A DNA stretch of 44,687 nt from Bacteroides sp. Lineage in GTDB: Bacteria; Bacteroidota; Bacteroidia; Bacteroidales; Muribaculaceae. A program made the position numbers and the translations under genes. The DNA is taken from contig JAAVDH010000009.1 in NCBI GenBank assembly GCA_014801865.1, positions 23,243 to 67,929 of the forward strand, given 5' to 3'. Positions 1 to 7,530 of the stretch are shown piece by piece. The notes beneath the pieces were generated by a model, which did no database searches, was not told where the DNA came from, and saw only the letters and a program-made list of their open reading frames with translations. Within the stretch, counting starts at the first letter, position 1, and each line of letters starts with the position of its first letter.

Positions 1-586
1 TCTCGGCCTCCTCTATCTCACCGGCCATGATGAGCTGAGGTATTTCGCCGCCAAGACAGGCGGAGGCGACTATCAGACCCTCGCGATGCGATGCAAGCGC
101 CTTCTTATCCGTTCGTGGATGGCGATAAAATCCTTCGGTCCAAGCCTGCGACACGAGCTTGATAAGGTTGTGATAGCCCGTCTCGTTCTTGGCAAGTACT
201 ATGAGATGGCGACCACCATCGTGCTTATCTTCCTGAGGATTAAGCGACTCTCTGGCCACATACATCTCACACCCGAATATCGGCTTGAGTATCTTTCCCT
301 TAAGCTTTTCAAGTTCACTCTCCAGGGAGGCAATTTCCTCGGCATTTCCTGATTCTTTGGCCTGATCCAACAGCGCCTGAGTATCCTTTATCTTGCCCTT
401 TGTCTTGCCGTTTACCTTATTTGCGTAGTTGAAAAATTCTTTAATGCCGAACATGTTACCATGGTCCGTCACGGCAAGTCCCTTTTGACCGTCAGCTATA
501 GCCTTGTCGACAAGGGCCGCTATCGAGGCTTGTCCGTCGAGCAGAGAATACTGGGAGTGAACATGGAGGTGTACGAAAGGTTGCAT
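1..586 (-). CDS. dnaE: DNA polymerase III subunit alpha (N-terminal part, cut by the window edge)
   Basis: This is the start of the replicative polymerase catalytic subunit; about 195 codons are visible and the gene continues beyond base 1. The protein begins MQPFVHLHVHSQYSLLDG, the classic opening of the PHP domain of bacterial DnaE, followed by AVTDHGNMFG and later PIFGCEMYV and LIVLAKNETGYHNL, all family hallmarks. The PHP domain is a metal-binding module that in some DnaE proteins has proofreading activity. The ATG at 584-586 is the natural start because the HLHVHS motif lies six residues in. A run of charged residues around 115-135 (AKESGNAEEIASLESELEK) is a local insertion. The next gene, on the same strand, ends 54 bases upstream, with no clear terminator between them. 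Confidence 0.95.
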   Translation of the reverse strand, partial: MQPFVHLHVHSQYSLLDGQASIAALVDKAIADGQKGLAVTDHGNMFGIKEFFNYANKVNGKTKGKIKDTQALLDQAKESGNAEEIASLESELEKLKGKILKPIFGCEMYVARESLNPQEDKHDGGRHLIVLAKNETGYHNLIKLVSQAWTEGFYRHPRTDKKALASHREGLIVASACLGGEIPQLIMAGEIEEAE

Positions 587-640
587 TGGAATTATTCTGT
601 TGAGGAGATTTGAGAAATAGGAGGGAAAAGTTTTATAGTC

Positions 641-2509
641 TTATTTAAAGCGCTTTACAGCCGTGCCGTCAGAGTATCGTTCGATATAGAATCCCGATGT
701 CGGCTCTGCTGCTATACGGCGACCGAGCAGGTCGTAATATCCTTCGGCCTCTTTCACAATACTTTCAGCCGAAGGAGCCGATACATCTACAGTATAGTCG
801 ATACCGAAACGTTCGTCAAGAATATCAAATCGTTCTCTAAGGAAATCCTTGATATGTTCTACCTCTGCGGCATACGACCCAAGTACCATAGGATTCTGGT
901 GAACCCTCTGATTGAGTATGGGCCAACGACGGAAGGTGAGCTCCTGCGATTCGTCAAGTTCCGCGGCGTAACGGTCTATGCTGTCGCACATATTCTCATA
1001 AGAAAGCTCGTTGAGCAGACGTGCTCTTGTCCAGAGAGATGTCATGCGATTCTTGGCGTTGTCATCATACTGTACGATGCGTGAGGCCATGCTGCGTGTC
1101 TGATACGAGGCCATCTGCACATTGTAATTGAAGATGTAGTCAGTCATCGTGGCCATCGGGTATACTCGCACGTCATTCTCAAAGGCCAGGTCAAAATCCC
1201 ACACAGGGCCTGTCACGAAGCGGTCATCGCCGCGCTCCTTTGACATGTATACCGACCACAGCACATCAGGATTACCGGCCAATTCGTTAATCATCACAAA
1301 CTTCAGGAAGGCATCAAGGTCAAGATACCTGGTATATCCGCCGTCGCTGTCATCGGAGGATGTACTCATTACGCTCTCCTCCATGAGATTGAAATGATTC
1401 TCGATATATAGAGACTGCTCACGGGTTATCTCGTCGTCATCCGGTGACTTGATAGTCACAGGCTGGCCGTAAATAGATTTGAACCATGACATTTCTTCCG
1501 ATGCATAAGCATCTATCTCTACGAAATAGCCTCCTGTAAGAGCCTCTCCGAAGGTATCCTCGGGAGTCATCTCCGTGATATTGACGCGCTCTTTCCTGAC
1601 ATCGATCTGATCGCATAGCTGGTATGAACCTTCATACTGCCCGTTCATCACCACATCCACAAATCTGCAATATGGCGTGTAGGCCATCTCCATGGCGCGA
1701 CTTATATCAAAGGCAAGCTTATTGCGCATAAGCGCCTTGTCGCCATAGTTGTTGATCAGTGTCCACTTCTTTGCCTTGCCGGGTGAGTCTAGCACACTGT
1801 TCTTCTTTTCAAACTTAAGGCGATAGGGCTTCTTGGGAAATGTCCATGACCCATTGCCACGCCCTTTGATCTCAGTGTTCACCTCTGTCTGTACGTTGCG
1901 ACCGTCTTCTGAGATGATATAGACCATGCCAGGCACTTTGTGGTCCTTGTGCATTATCTGAGCCATCCCCTCGGTATTGATGACTACCGTCGGGAGATTC
2001 GTTATCTGAAACAACTGCGAGTCATCACCCTCACCGCTGTAACCATTAAAGCTCAGTTCGGCTACCGTACAGGCCTTATTGGCCGGAGCCATTACTCTCA
2101 CGTAGCGAAATCCTCTCGAGCAATTGACATTAACCTCATTGATGACACCACCGTTCATACGCTGACGTATCATAGCTATAGGCATAGCGTCAGAAAAATC
2201 TCCGGAATTTGCCCCCTCGATGAGAGCCAGCTCCAGACGATCCTCAAATCCGACTGCGGCAGCTATATTCACAGACGTAATCACGTGAGGAGAACCAAGA
2301 TCATAGCCCACCCATGTGCGACTGTATTCGCCCCCGTATGTACGCGCCTGAAAGTAAGACGAAGGATTACCATCACACACCATCGATACATCATGCCACG
2401 GAGTACCCTGCCCGCTGCTCATAATAGAACCTGCGAGCTGAGGATCGGACGCGGAGGCAGACCCGACAGAGGCAGCTATAATCGCAGTCATGATCAGTCT
2501 ATGTGCCAT
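641..2509 (-). CDS. Secreted CotH kinase-family protein with type IX-like C-terminal tail
   Basis: A 622-residue exported protein. Residues 1-20 form a signal peptide (LIMTAIIAASVGSASA). Residues about 25-155 look like a discoidin-type beta domain (SSYFQARTYGGEYSRTWVGY, later FRYVRVMAPANKACTVAELS). Residues about 190-545 match the CotH family (GRGNGSWTFPKKPYRLKF, ALMRNKLAFDISRAM, GPVWDFDLAFEN). The last ~30 residues (YYDLLGRRIAAEP, GFYIERYSDG) resemble a type IX sorting tail. CotH proteins of Bacillus spores are atypical protein kinases; the role of secreted Bacteroidetes members is not established, so catalysis here is inference. The ATG at 2507-2509 gives a clean signal peptide. A ~177-bp repeat element ends 39 bases upstream. 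A second CotH protein, with different accessory domains, lies at 33060-35555. Confidence 0.85.
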   Translation of the reverse strand: MAHRLIMTAIIAASVGSASASDPQLAGSIMSSGQGTPWHDVSMVCDGNPSSYFQARTYGGEYSRTWVGYDLGSPHVITSVNIAAAVGFEDRLELALIEGANSGDFSDAMPIAMIRQRMNGGVINEVNVNCSRGFRYVRVMAPANKACTVAELSFNGYSGEGDDSQLFQITNLPTVVINTEGMAQIMHKDHKVPGMVYIISEDGRNVQTEVNTEIKGRGNGSWTFPKKPYRLKFEKKNSVLDSPGKAKKWTLINNYGDKALMRNKLAFDISRAMEMAYTPYCRFVDVVMNGQYEGSYQLCDQIDVRKERVNITEMTPEDTFGEALTGGYFVEIDAYASEEMSWFKSIYGQPVTIKSPDDDEITREQSLYIENHFNLMEESVMSTSSDDSDGGYTRYLDLDAFLKFVMINELAGNPDVLWSVYMSKERGDDRFVTGPVWDFDLAFENDVRVYPMATMTDYIFNYNVQMASYQTRSMASRIVQYDDNAKNRMTSLWTRARLLNELSYENMCDSIDRYAAELDESQELTFRRWPILNQRVHQNPMVLGSYAAEVEHIKDFLRERFDILDERFGIDYTVDVSAPSAESIVKEAEGYYDLLGRRIAAEPTSGFYIERYSDGTAVKRFK

Positions 2510-2547
2510 ATATGGAGTAGTAACGGTGGTGATGATGATTGGTAAAA

Positions 2548-2724
2548 CAAGTCGTAAAAATTATTTTATAATATCTTCGACAGTAATTTCGTATGATTTT
2601 CACTTGATGGCAAAGGCGTATAGCGAGCTACACAACTGAGACATTGAGTGAAAAGCGCCAAAAAGACGCCGAAGACAGTCAAAAAGGCTAACTTGACGAT
2701 ATATAAAATAATCTTGAAGACTTA
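2548..2724 (+). repeat. MITE-like structured repeat, copy 1 (about 177 bp)
   Basis: An intergenic element with imperfect terminal inverted repeats (2548-2570 and 2702-2724, 19 of 23 positions match). Its core folds as nested stem-loops: outer arms TTTTCACT (2597-2604) and AGTGAAAA (2647-2654), inner arms GTATAG (2618-2623) and CTACAC (2628-2633). Compared with copy 2 (35594-35772, opposite orientation), the left end here matches the right end there at 22 of 23 positions and the core is highly similar. It sits between the pRiA4b ORF-3-like gene and the CotH gene. It encodes no convincing protein. It could be a non-autonomous mobile element, a REP-like element or a structured RNA. Confidence 0.75.
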
Positions 2725-2736
2725 GTTAAGATTTAA

Positions 2737-3297
2737 TCAGAGATTATCGTCAAAGGTCATTTCGTCAAATCCCTCGGCGTCAAACTCATCTTCGTTAAAC
2801 TGGTCACTGCCATAGAAGTCTTCATCTATCTCTTGAGCGGCAGCGGCCTGAGCGGCCTTGGTATCAATCTTTGACTCAAACTCATTGAGATCAACAAACT
2901 GTGCGGGAGGATTACCCATCGACACTGTGCAAATAGGGTCCTTCAGCGAGCGACCTGGCTGAGTCTCCTTAAGTTCCATAAAGAAGCTGCGGTCTGTCAG
3001 ATAGTCAAACACAAAAATGAGTCTCTGACCCTCATCCTCGACATAATCGCTCAGTACACACTCGTCCATCAGATATACATCTTCTGAAGAATCAGTGCCC
3101 ATATCCTCGAGGGTTATCTCTTTACCCTTTTCCCATCCGTCATCACAGAGGAAAAACGAGTTCATCTGCCCTTTGTCATAGCCCACGCTGTCACAGATGG
3201 CGTTGCGGAGGTCAAGGAAAGTAGCATCGGCATCAATCTTTATCTCTCTCTTAAAGTTGTCGACTTCGTCAGACACGAGGCGAAAATTGTAGACCAT
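2737..3297 (-). CDS. pRiA4b ORF-3-like (IS1096 passenger TnpR-like) acidic protein
   Basis: A 186-residue soluble protein. The N-terminal ~125 residues fit the plasmid pRiA4b ORF-3 fold (MVYNFRLVSDEVDNFKREI, FLDLRNAICDSVGYD, SFFLCDDGWEKGKEI, RLIFVFDYLTDRSFFMEL). The C-terminal ~45 residues are very acidic (EIDEDFYGSDQFNEDEFDAE), with a short alanine/glutamine stretch before them. The family is common in Bacteroidetes chromosomes and its function is unknown. The transposon-derived family name is historical: no transposase or insertion-sequence ends were seen here. The ATG at 3295-3297 begins directly with the conserved first strand. Copy 1 of the structured repeat starts just after the stop codon. 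Confidence 0.75.
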   Translation of the reverse strand: MVYNFRLVSDEVDNFKREIKIDADATFLDLRNAICDSVGYDKGQMNSFFLCDDGWEKGKEITLEDMGTDSSEDVYLMDECVLSDYVEDEGQRLIFVFDYLTDRSFFMELKETQPGRSLKDPICTVSMGNPPAQFVDLNEFESKIDTKAAQAAAAQEIDEDFYGSDQFNEDEFDAEGFDEMTFDDNL

Positions 3298-3498
3298 AAT
3301 ATTTAAAAATGGATGTTCAGGTTAATAAGGGAGTTCCACTTGTGAAAACTCACTGCGAAGATAACAAATTAAAGTGTGACTCTGCACAAATTTTACCCAT
3401 AAAAAGCACTATAATCGCCACTCACATTCCTTAGCTGTTCATAGTATGGAGATTACACCTCTCCGGCGCTCATAGACATCTTCATTCCCTACCTTGCA

Positions 3499-3552
3499 CA
3501 CATCATGCGGGACAGCATCACACTTACATGTGATGCTGTCCCGCATGATGTG
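3499..3552. terminator. Perfect 24-bp inverted repeat downstream of spt
   Basis: The arms 3499-3522 and 3529-3552 are exact reverse complements around a 6-base loop (CTTACA). The hairpin begins 19 bases beyond the spt stop codon on the minus strand, where a terminator is expected, but no T-run follows on that strand. On the plus strand it is followed by ATTTTAAA. It probably acts as a transcription end or RNA 3'-end stabiliser. The stem is unusually long and perfect. The rest of the 273-base gap (3298-3570) shows nothing else clear. Confidence 0.6.
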
Positions 3553-3570
3553 ATTTTAAAGACGAGGGTC

Positions 3571-4758
3571 TTATTTAATGACGCCGTGTTTGCGGAACAC
3601 CTTGGTAATCTTCTCAAGAGCCTCGGTGACCTGCTCGCGGGTATGAGTAGCCATCAGACTGAAACGTATCAGTGTATCCTGTGAAGCCACGGCGGGAGAC
3701 ACCACTGGATTCACGAAGATACCCTCCTCAAAGAGGTCGCGGGTTATGGCAAAAGTCTTGAAGTCATCGCGTATATAAAGGGGGATGATAGGAGTAGATG
3801 TATGTCCTATCTCAAATCCGGCTTCACGGAATCCTTCGAGAGCATAGTTCGTAAGCTCCCAGAGATGATTCTGACGATCGGGCTCCTTCTCCATGATGTC
3901 AAGAGCCGTAAGAGCGGCGGCTGTAGAGGCGGGAGTGATACTTGCAGTGAAGATATATGAGCGTGAGTGGTGGCGCAGGAAGTTGGTTATCTCCTTGTCG
4001 GTGGCTATGAAGCCGCCGAGTGAGGCAAACGATTTTGAGAATGTACCCATGATAAGGTCTACGTCATCGGCTACACCATAGTGATGACATACACCGCGGC
4101 CGCCGGGACCGAATACGCCTATGCCGTGGGCTTCATCTACCATCACACTGGCATTATACTGCTTGGCAAGACGGGTTATTTCCTTGACATTGGCAACGTC
4201 GCCCTCCATTGAGAACACGCTATCGGTAACTATCAGCTTCACCTTGTCGGGGTCGCACTTCTGCAGCTGCTTTTCGAGCGATGCCATGTCATTGTGGCGA
4301 TACTTCAGCGACTGGCTGAATGACAGACGACGGCCCTCGATGATTGATGCATGGTCCTGCTCATCCCAAAGGATATAGTCTTCACGACCGGTAAGAGTAG
4401 ATACCACACCGAGATTTACACCGAAACCGGTAGAATAAATCATCACGTCTTCCTTGCCCATATATTCAGCGAGGCGTGCCTCAAGCTTCTTATGGAGATC
4501 AAGAGTGCCGTTAAGGAAGGGAGAGCCTGCACAGCCTGTGCCATACTTTCTCGTAGCCTCGATAGCGGCTTCTTTGATTCGAGGGTCATTGACAAGACCG
4601 GTGTAGCAGTTTGATCCGAACATCAACACCTTGCGGCCATTGATTATTACTTCAGGATCCTGTTCGCTTGAAATAGCGCGGAAATAAGGATATACGCCGG
4701 CAGCTTTGGCTTGCTGGGGGACGGTATATTTAGCAAGTTTTGCTTGTAATAGCTTCAT
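3571..4758 (-). CDS. spt: Serine palmitoyltransferase
   Basis: A PLP-dependent alpha-oxoamine synthase of 395 residues that condenses L-serine with a long-chain acyl-CoA to 3-ketosphinganine, the first step of Bacteroidetes sphingolipid synthesis. The sequence closely follows the Bacteroides enzyme as I know it: VYPYFRAI, LMFGSNCYTGL, KYGTGCAGSPFLNGTLDLH, DHASIIEGRRLSFSQ, HNDMASLEKQLQKC and VDEAHGIGVFG. The PLP lysine is K242 in GTFSKSFASLGGF, the ring-stacking histidine H136 and the aspartate D208. The length is normal for the family. Paralogues such as glycine C-acetyltransferase (Kbl) and BioF are less likely given these family-specific motifs. It appears monocistronic, with a TAACTTTG -7 box upstream and a long hairpin downstream. 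Confidence 0.92.
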   Translation of the reverse strand: MKLLQAKLAKYTVPQQAKAAGVYPYFRAISSEQDPEVIINGRKVLMFGSNCYTGLVNDPRIKEAAIEATRKYGTGCAGSPFLNGTLDLHKKLEARLAEYMGKEDVMIYSTGFGVNLGVVSTLTGREDYILWDEQDHASIIEGRRLSFSQSLKYRHNDMASLEKQLQKCDPDKVKLIVTDSVFSMEGDVANVKEITRLAKQYNASVMVDEAHGIGVFGPGGRGVCHHYGVADDVDLIMGTFSKSFASLGGFIATDKEITNFLRHHSRSYIFTASITPASTAAALTALDIMEKEPDRQNHLWELTNYALEGFREAGFEIGHTSTPIIPLYIRDDFKTFAITRDLFEEGIFVNPVVSPAVASQDTLIRFSLMATHTREQVTEALEKITKVFRKHGVIK

Positions 4759-4818
4759 AGTTAATAAGCAGGCAATGTTTTAACTATCTGTCTGAGCCGT
4801 TTTGATTCAAACAGGCTG

Positions 4819-4826
4819 CAAAGTTA
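4819..4826 (-). promoter_or_regulatory. Probable -7 box of the spt promoter
   Basis: Read on the minus strand the site is TAACTTTG, an exact match to the Bacteroidetes TAnnTTTG -7 consensus, followed by GC. It lies 61 bases before the spt ATG. No good TTTG -33 box is visible at the usual distance, so the call rests on one element. Confidence 0.5.
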
Positions 4827-4940
4827 GTAATTTTTCACACTACAGATAGCCGTTTACATCACATTTTTTTGCCGAATATCCTATTTTCATGTCCGAAAAC
4901 TCCCAGAAGAGCATAGAATCAGGAGTTGACAGCGGTCGAA

Positions 4941-5633
4941 TCAGTTTTCAGGATGGGAGTGAAGCAAGGTGTCTATCAACCCCTGTCGGGTGCGCACTCT
5001 TATTTCCGAGGTATCATAGTCAATCAATCCCCTCTCCTTCATGTTGGCCAATGTCTGGAGAAACGACTGGCGCGGCGTGCCGAAGAGTGAATACAGGTCT
5101 CTCTGTCGGCAGCTGAGCACAATATCCGTACCTCCTCTCTGCGACAATGCCAAAATCCAGAAGGCTATTCGCTCTTCAAGCGAACCGGTAGTGATTGAAA
5201 GCACTCCCTCCACTGATTTCTGCGCATTGACCGAAAGCAGATTCAGGTAGTTGAACAAGAAGATTTCCTCCTCGGAGATTATCTTGACGAAGTCGCTCTT
5301 CGAGAGTTGCATTATACCGGCGCTCTCTATGGCCACCGCGGTGTTGGGATATCGCGTAGCCCGGCCAAACATATAGTCGGGAGCTATAACATCGGGGGCA
5401 TTGAGAGTTTGCGACACTCTGAAACGTCCGTCGCTATTAACAATCGACGAACGTATTGATCCGGATATGATAAACTTTATATGTGTGCAGGGGTCACCGG
5501 CTTGTACCACGGTCTCTCCCGCAAGATATTTGAGAAAGTGAAACGGTACCATCTCAAGTATCTCTGACATTCTTTTATAACTCACGCCCTTAAACAGCGG
5601 CAGAGTCAGAAGCACCTCATACATACTGTCCAT
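4941..5633 (-). CDS. Crp/Fnr-family transcriptional regulator
   Basis: A 230-residue regulator with a cyclic-nucleotide-binding-like beta roll in the N-terminal half (FLKYLAGETVVQAGDPCTHI, KFIISGSIRSSI), a dimerisation helix around residues 125-160 (LNLLSVNAQKSVEGVL) and a C-terminal winged helix-turn-helix (RQRDLYSLFGTPRQSFLQTL, RGLIDYD). The roll lacks the RTA/S-type cAMP phosphate-binding segment, and the N-terminus has no cysteine cluster of the Fnr type, so the ligand cannot be named. The ATG at 5631-5633 gives a normal family length. It lies between spt and a BASS-family transporter on the same strand, with about 100 bases on the transporter side. Whether it controls either is unknown. 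Confidence 0.85.
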   Translation of the reverse strand: MDSMYEVLLTLPLFKGVSYKRMSEILEMVPFHFLKYLAGETVVQAGDPCTHIKFIISGSIRSSIVNSDGRFRVSQTLNAPDVIAPDYMFGRATRYPNTAVAIESAGIMQLSKSDFVKIISEEEIFLFNYLNLLSVNAQKSVEGVLSITTGSLEERIAFWILALSQRGGTDIVLSCRQRDLYSLFGTPRQSFLQTLANMKERGLIDYDTSEIRVRTRQGLIDTLLHSHPEN

Positions 5634-5733
5634 ATCTTCGGATTTTGCTTTTTCTCTATAATGATGTAATTATAACGCTCCCCCGCCGGCTAAAGTTGCA
5701 AGCGCACCACGATGGCGTACGTAATGAAGCCGG

Positions 5734-6660
5734 TCAGGCATTGCGCATGGCTCGCTCGTGGAGATATATCTGTATGGAGTTAAAGGTATTTTGCCAGGCG
5801 ATATATGCTGCCGGAGCTACTGATGATATGGGGTCAAGATAGGTTAGCGCTATCCAGATGGCAAGAATTGTATTCTTCTGCCCGAGTCCCTGAGCTCCGG
5901 CTATCTTGTCGCCACACAGACCACCGATTCGCCTCCCGGCAAAGAACTGTAAAGCACATGCCACACCGGCTCCCAACGCCAGTACTATCATTTCAGGCAC
6001 TCTTTCCCACGGTTCGCTCATAACGAAGCTCACCGCCGAACCAACTACAATCAGCAGCGATACGGCCCACATGTAGAATCCCACTGACTGATGAGTGCTC
6101 ACCATCTGGTGTATTTTCGGAGCCACACGACGGAATACCATAGCCACCACAAGGGGCAATATTATAAGAGGTATAATACTGCTGGCTATGTGTCGGAACG
6201 ATTCGGCCATCTCCCCTACTCCCATTTCATGTCCGCTGACCTCAGGCAGGATAAACGGGCACAACAGTGCCACGGCAAGATTGCTCACAAGCGAATAGGT
6301 GACAAGGCGAGGTACGCTGCCTCCCAACATACCGGTGATTACCGGAGCCGCCGTAGCCGTAGGACACAATATACATATCATCATCCCCTGAGCCACGGCG
6401 ACATCATAGGAGCGCAGAATATAATATGCAGCGAGCGAACCGAGTATCTGTATGCTCAGAAGCGCCGGTGATAATCTTGTGATTTTAATTTCACGCGGGT
6501 TGATGCGGCAAAACGTAATGAACAGCATCAGAAATATCAGATATGGCGATAGAAACGTCAGCTTTCCTGCCACATTATGGAATATCATACCCAGCATGAT
6601 TGCTATCGGCAACATCCAAGGTTTCAGTCGTTTAAGCGTAGAAGTAATAGAGTTAGCCAT
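5734..6660 (-). CDS. Bile acid:sodium symporter-family (BASS/SBF) transporter
   Basis: An integral membrane protein of about 308 residues with some nine hydrophobic segments. It shows family features such as ILCPTATAAPVITGMLGGS in the middle and GAQGLGQKNTILAIWIALTY near the C-terminus, the latter resembling the conserved second crossover region of the fold. Family members move bile acids, pantothenate, pyruvate or other organic anions with sodium; the substrate cannot be read from the sequence. An upstream in-frame ATG at 6678 exists, but the -7 box (TAACTTTG, 6690-6697) would place transcription almost on top of it, so the start at 6660 (MANSITSTL) is preferred. The gene is divergent from the lipoprotein gene at 6798. 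Confidence 0.8.
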   Translation of the reverse strand: MANSITSTLKRLKPWMLPIAIMLGMIFHNVAGKLTFLSPYLIFLMLFITFCRINPREIKITRLSPALLSIQILGSLAAYYILRSYDVAVAQGMMICILCPTATAAPVITGMLGGSVPRLVTYSLVSNLAVALLCPFILPEVSGHEMGVGEMAESFRHIASSIIPLIILPLVVAMVFRRVAPKIHQMVSTHQSVGFYMWAVSLLIVVGSAVSFVMSEPWERVPEMIVLALGAGVACALQFFAGRRIGGLCGDKIAGAQGLGQKNTILAIWIALTYLDPISSVAPAAYIAWQNTFNSIQIYLHERAMRNA

Positions 6661-6689
6661 TTGTATGTGTATAATCAAGAATTATCGTG

Positions 6690-6697
6690 CAAAGTTA
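6690..6697 (-). promoter_or_regulatory. Probable -7 box for the BASS-family transporter
   Basis: The minus-strand reading TAACTTTG followed by GC is an exact TAnnTTTG match in the 119-base gap between two divergent genes. It favours the downstream ATG at 6660 as the translation start. No convincing -33 TTTG is seen. Confidence 0.45.
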
Positions 6698-6797
6698 CCA
6701 CTTTATTTTCACCCCACGGTAAGAAATTATTTCACCCTCATTAACGAACTTTTTCACACTCCTATATGTTACACTCTCAAAATTAAAAGCTATAACT

Positions 6798-7415
6798 ATG
6801 ACTAAGAAATTTACCCTCTCTATCTTTGCTGCCGCTGCTGCTATCGGACTTTTCTCATGTGACAATGGCGCAATGCGCCTCTCAAGAGATATTGAAGGCT
6901 CGTGGAGCGGGGCTCCGGAGAAACTGGTTCAGTCCGGCTCAAGTGAAGCTACGGTAATAGAGACCTACGACTTCCTTGGCAATGATTCTATCAACGGAGG
7001 TAACATCATCATAAATTCCATACTATCGGTTACCGGGCAGATTACAGGTTCGGAAGCCATCATGCAACCTTTCAGCCTCACGGCCTCAGGTTCAGCCACT
7101 ATCTCAGGCACTTGGAGAGCGATAGATGACGACGAAATATCCATCGCCCTTGACCCGCGCACACTCCAGGTTAATGTCGACCCCGATGCCATAGTGCTTT
7201 CAAGCAATATACTTTCAGGTACAGAAGCACCGTCTGTCGACAGTATAGCTCCCGGTATTGCCGCTCAGATTCGCTCACAGATGAGTCAGGCGCTCGAAAT
7301 GCGTTACCTGACCATAAAGCACCTTGATGATGTAAAGATAAAGGATAACATCCTCAAATATGAGATAGCCGATATTGACTACCTGCTCCAGCGTCAGGGC
7401 ATACCCGTAAAGTAA
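6798..7415 (+). CDS. Putative lipoprotein, lipocalin-like
   Basis: A 205-residue predicted lipoprotein. The N-terminus has a lysine start (MTKKFTLSIF), an alanine-rich hydrophobic stretch and a lipobox ending IGLFSC with cysteine near residue 20, followed by DNGA. The mature part has an early IEGSWSG segment and alternating beta-strand-like stretches (ATISGTWRAIDDDEISIAL), which resembles lipocalin-like domains of Bacteroidetes lipoproteins. An amphipathic helix follows near residues 150-175. No specific function can be assigned. It is divergent from the transporter at 5734-6660 and is followed by a hairpin that overlaps the mltG promoter. Confidence 0.7.
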   Translation: MTKKFTLSIFAAAAAIGLFSCDNGAMRLSRDIEGSWSGAPEKLVQSGSSEATVIETYDFLGNDSINGGNIIINSILSVTGQITGSEAIMQPFSLTASGSATISGTWRAIDDDEISIALDPRTLQVNVDPDAIVLSSNILSGTEAPSVDSIAPGIAAQIRSQMSQALEMRYLTIKHLDDVKIKDNILKYEIADIDYLLQRQGIPVK

Positions 7416-7457
7416 CGGGCTCCCCCTCTGCCATCAGTCTATTGGCATAAATAACAC

Positions 7458-7501
7458 AGGCTCCATCTTCCCGAAAATGACATTTTGGGGGAATGGAGCC
7501 T
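7458..7501 (+). terminator. Terminator-like hairpin after the lipoprotein gene
   Basis: A near-perfect hairpin of about 21 bp: outer arms AGGCTCCAT and ATGGAGCCT, inner arms GAAAATG and CATTTTG, and a one-base loop region. It begins 43 bases after the lipoprotein stop codon. The -33 element of the next promoter (TTTG at 7484-7487) lies inside its right arm. Confidence 0.6.
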
Positions 7502-7515
7502 ATGTTGTATCTTTG
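7484..7515 (+). promoter_or_regulatory. mltG promoter (TTTG-N20-TATCTTTG)
   Basis: TTTG at 7484-7487 and TATCTTTG at 7508-7515 are separated by 20 bases, an excellent match to the Bacteroidetes housekeeping promoter. Transcription should start near 7521, only about 10 bases before the mltG ATG, so the leader is very short. Confidence 0.7.
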
Positions 7516-7530
7516 TAAAAAAGTAAGAGT

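Noticed and set aside
86-352. An 88-codon plus-strand open frame at the left edge
   Set aside because: It lies opposite the dnaE N-terminal region, which has clear PHP motifs.
1940-2545. A 201-codon open frame opposite the CotH gene
   Set aside because: It overlaps the signal peptide and discoidin-like region of a convincing gene, and its composition is that of a shadow frame.
2737-3297. Possible insertion sequence because of the TnpR-like family name
   Set aside because: No transposase, no terminal repeats around the gene and no target duplication; the family is a chromosomal protein in many Bacteroidetes.
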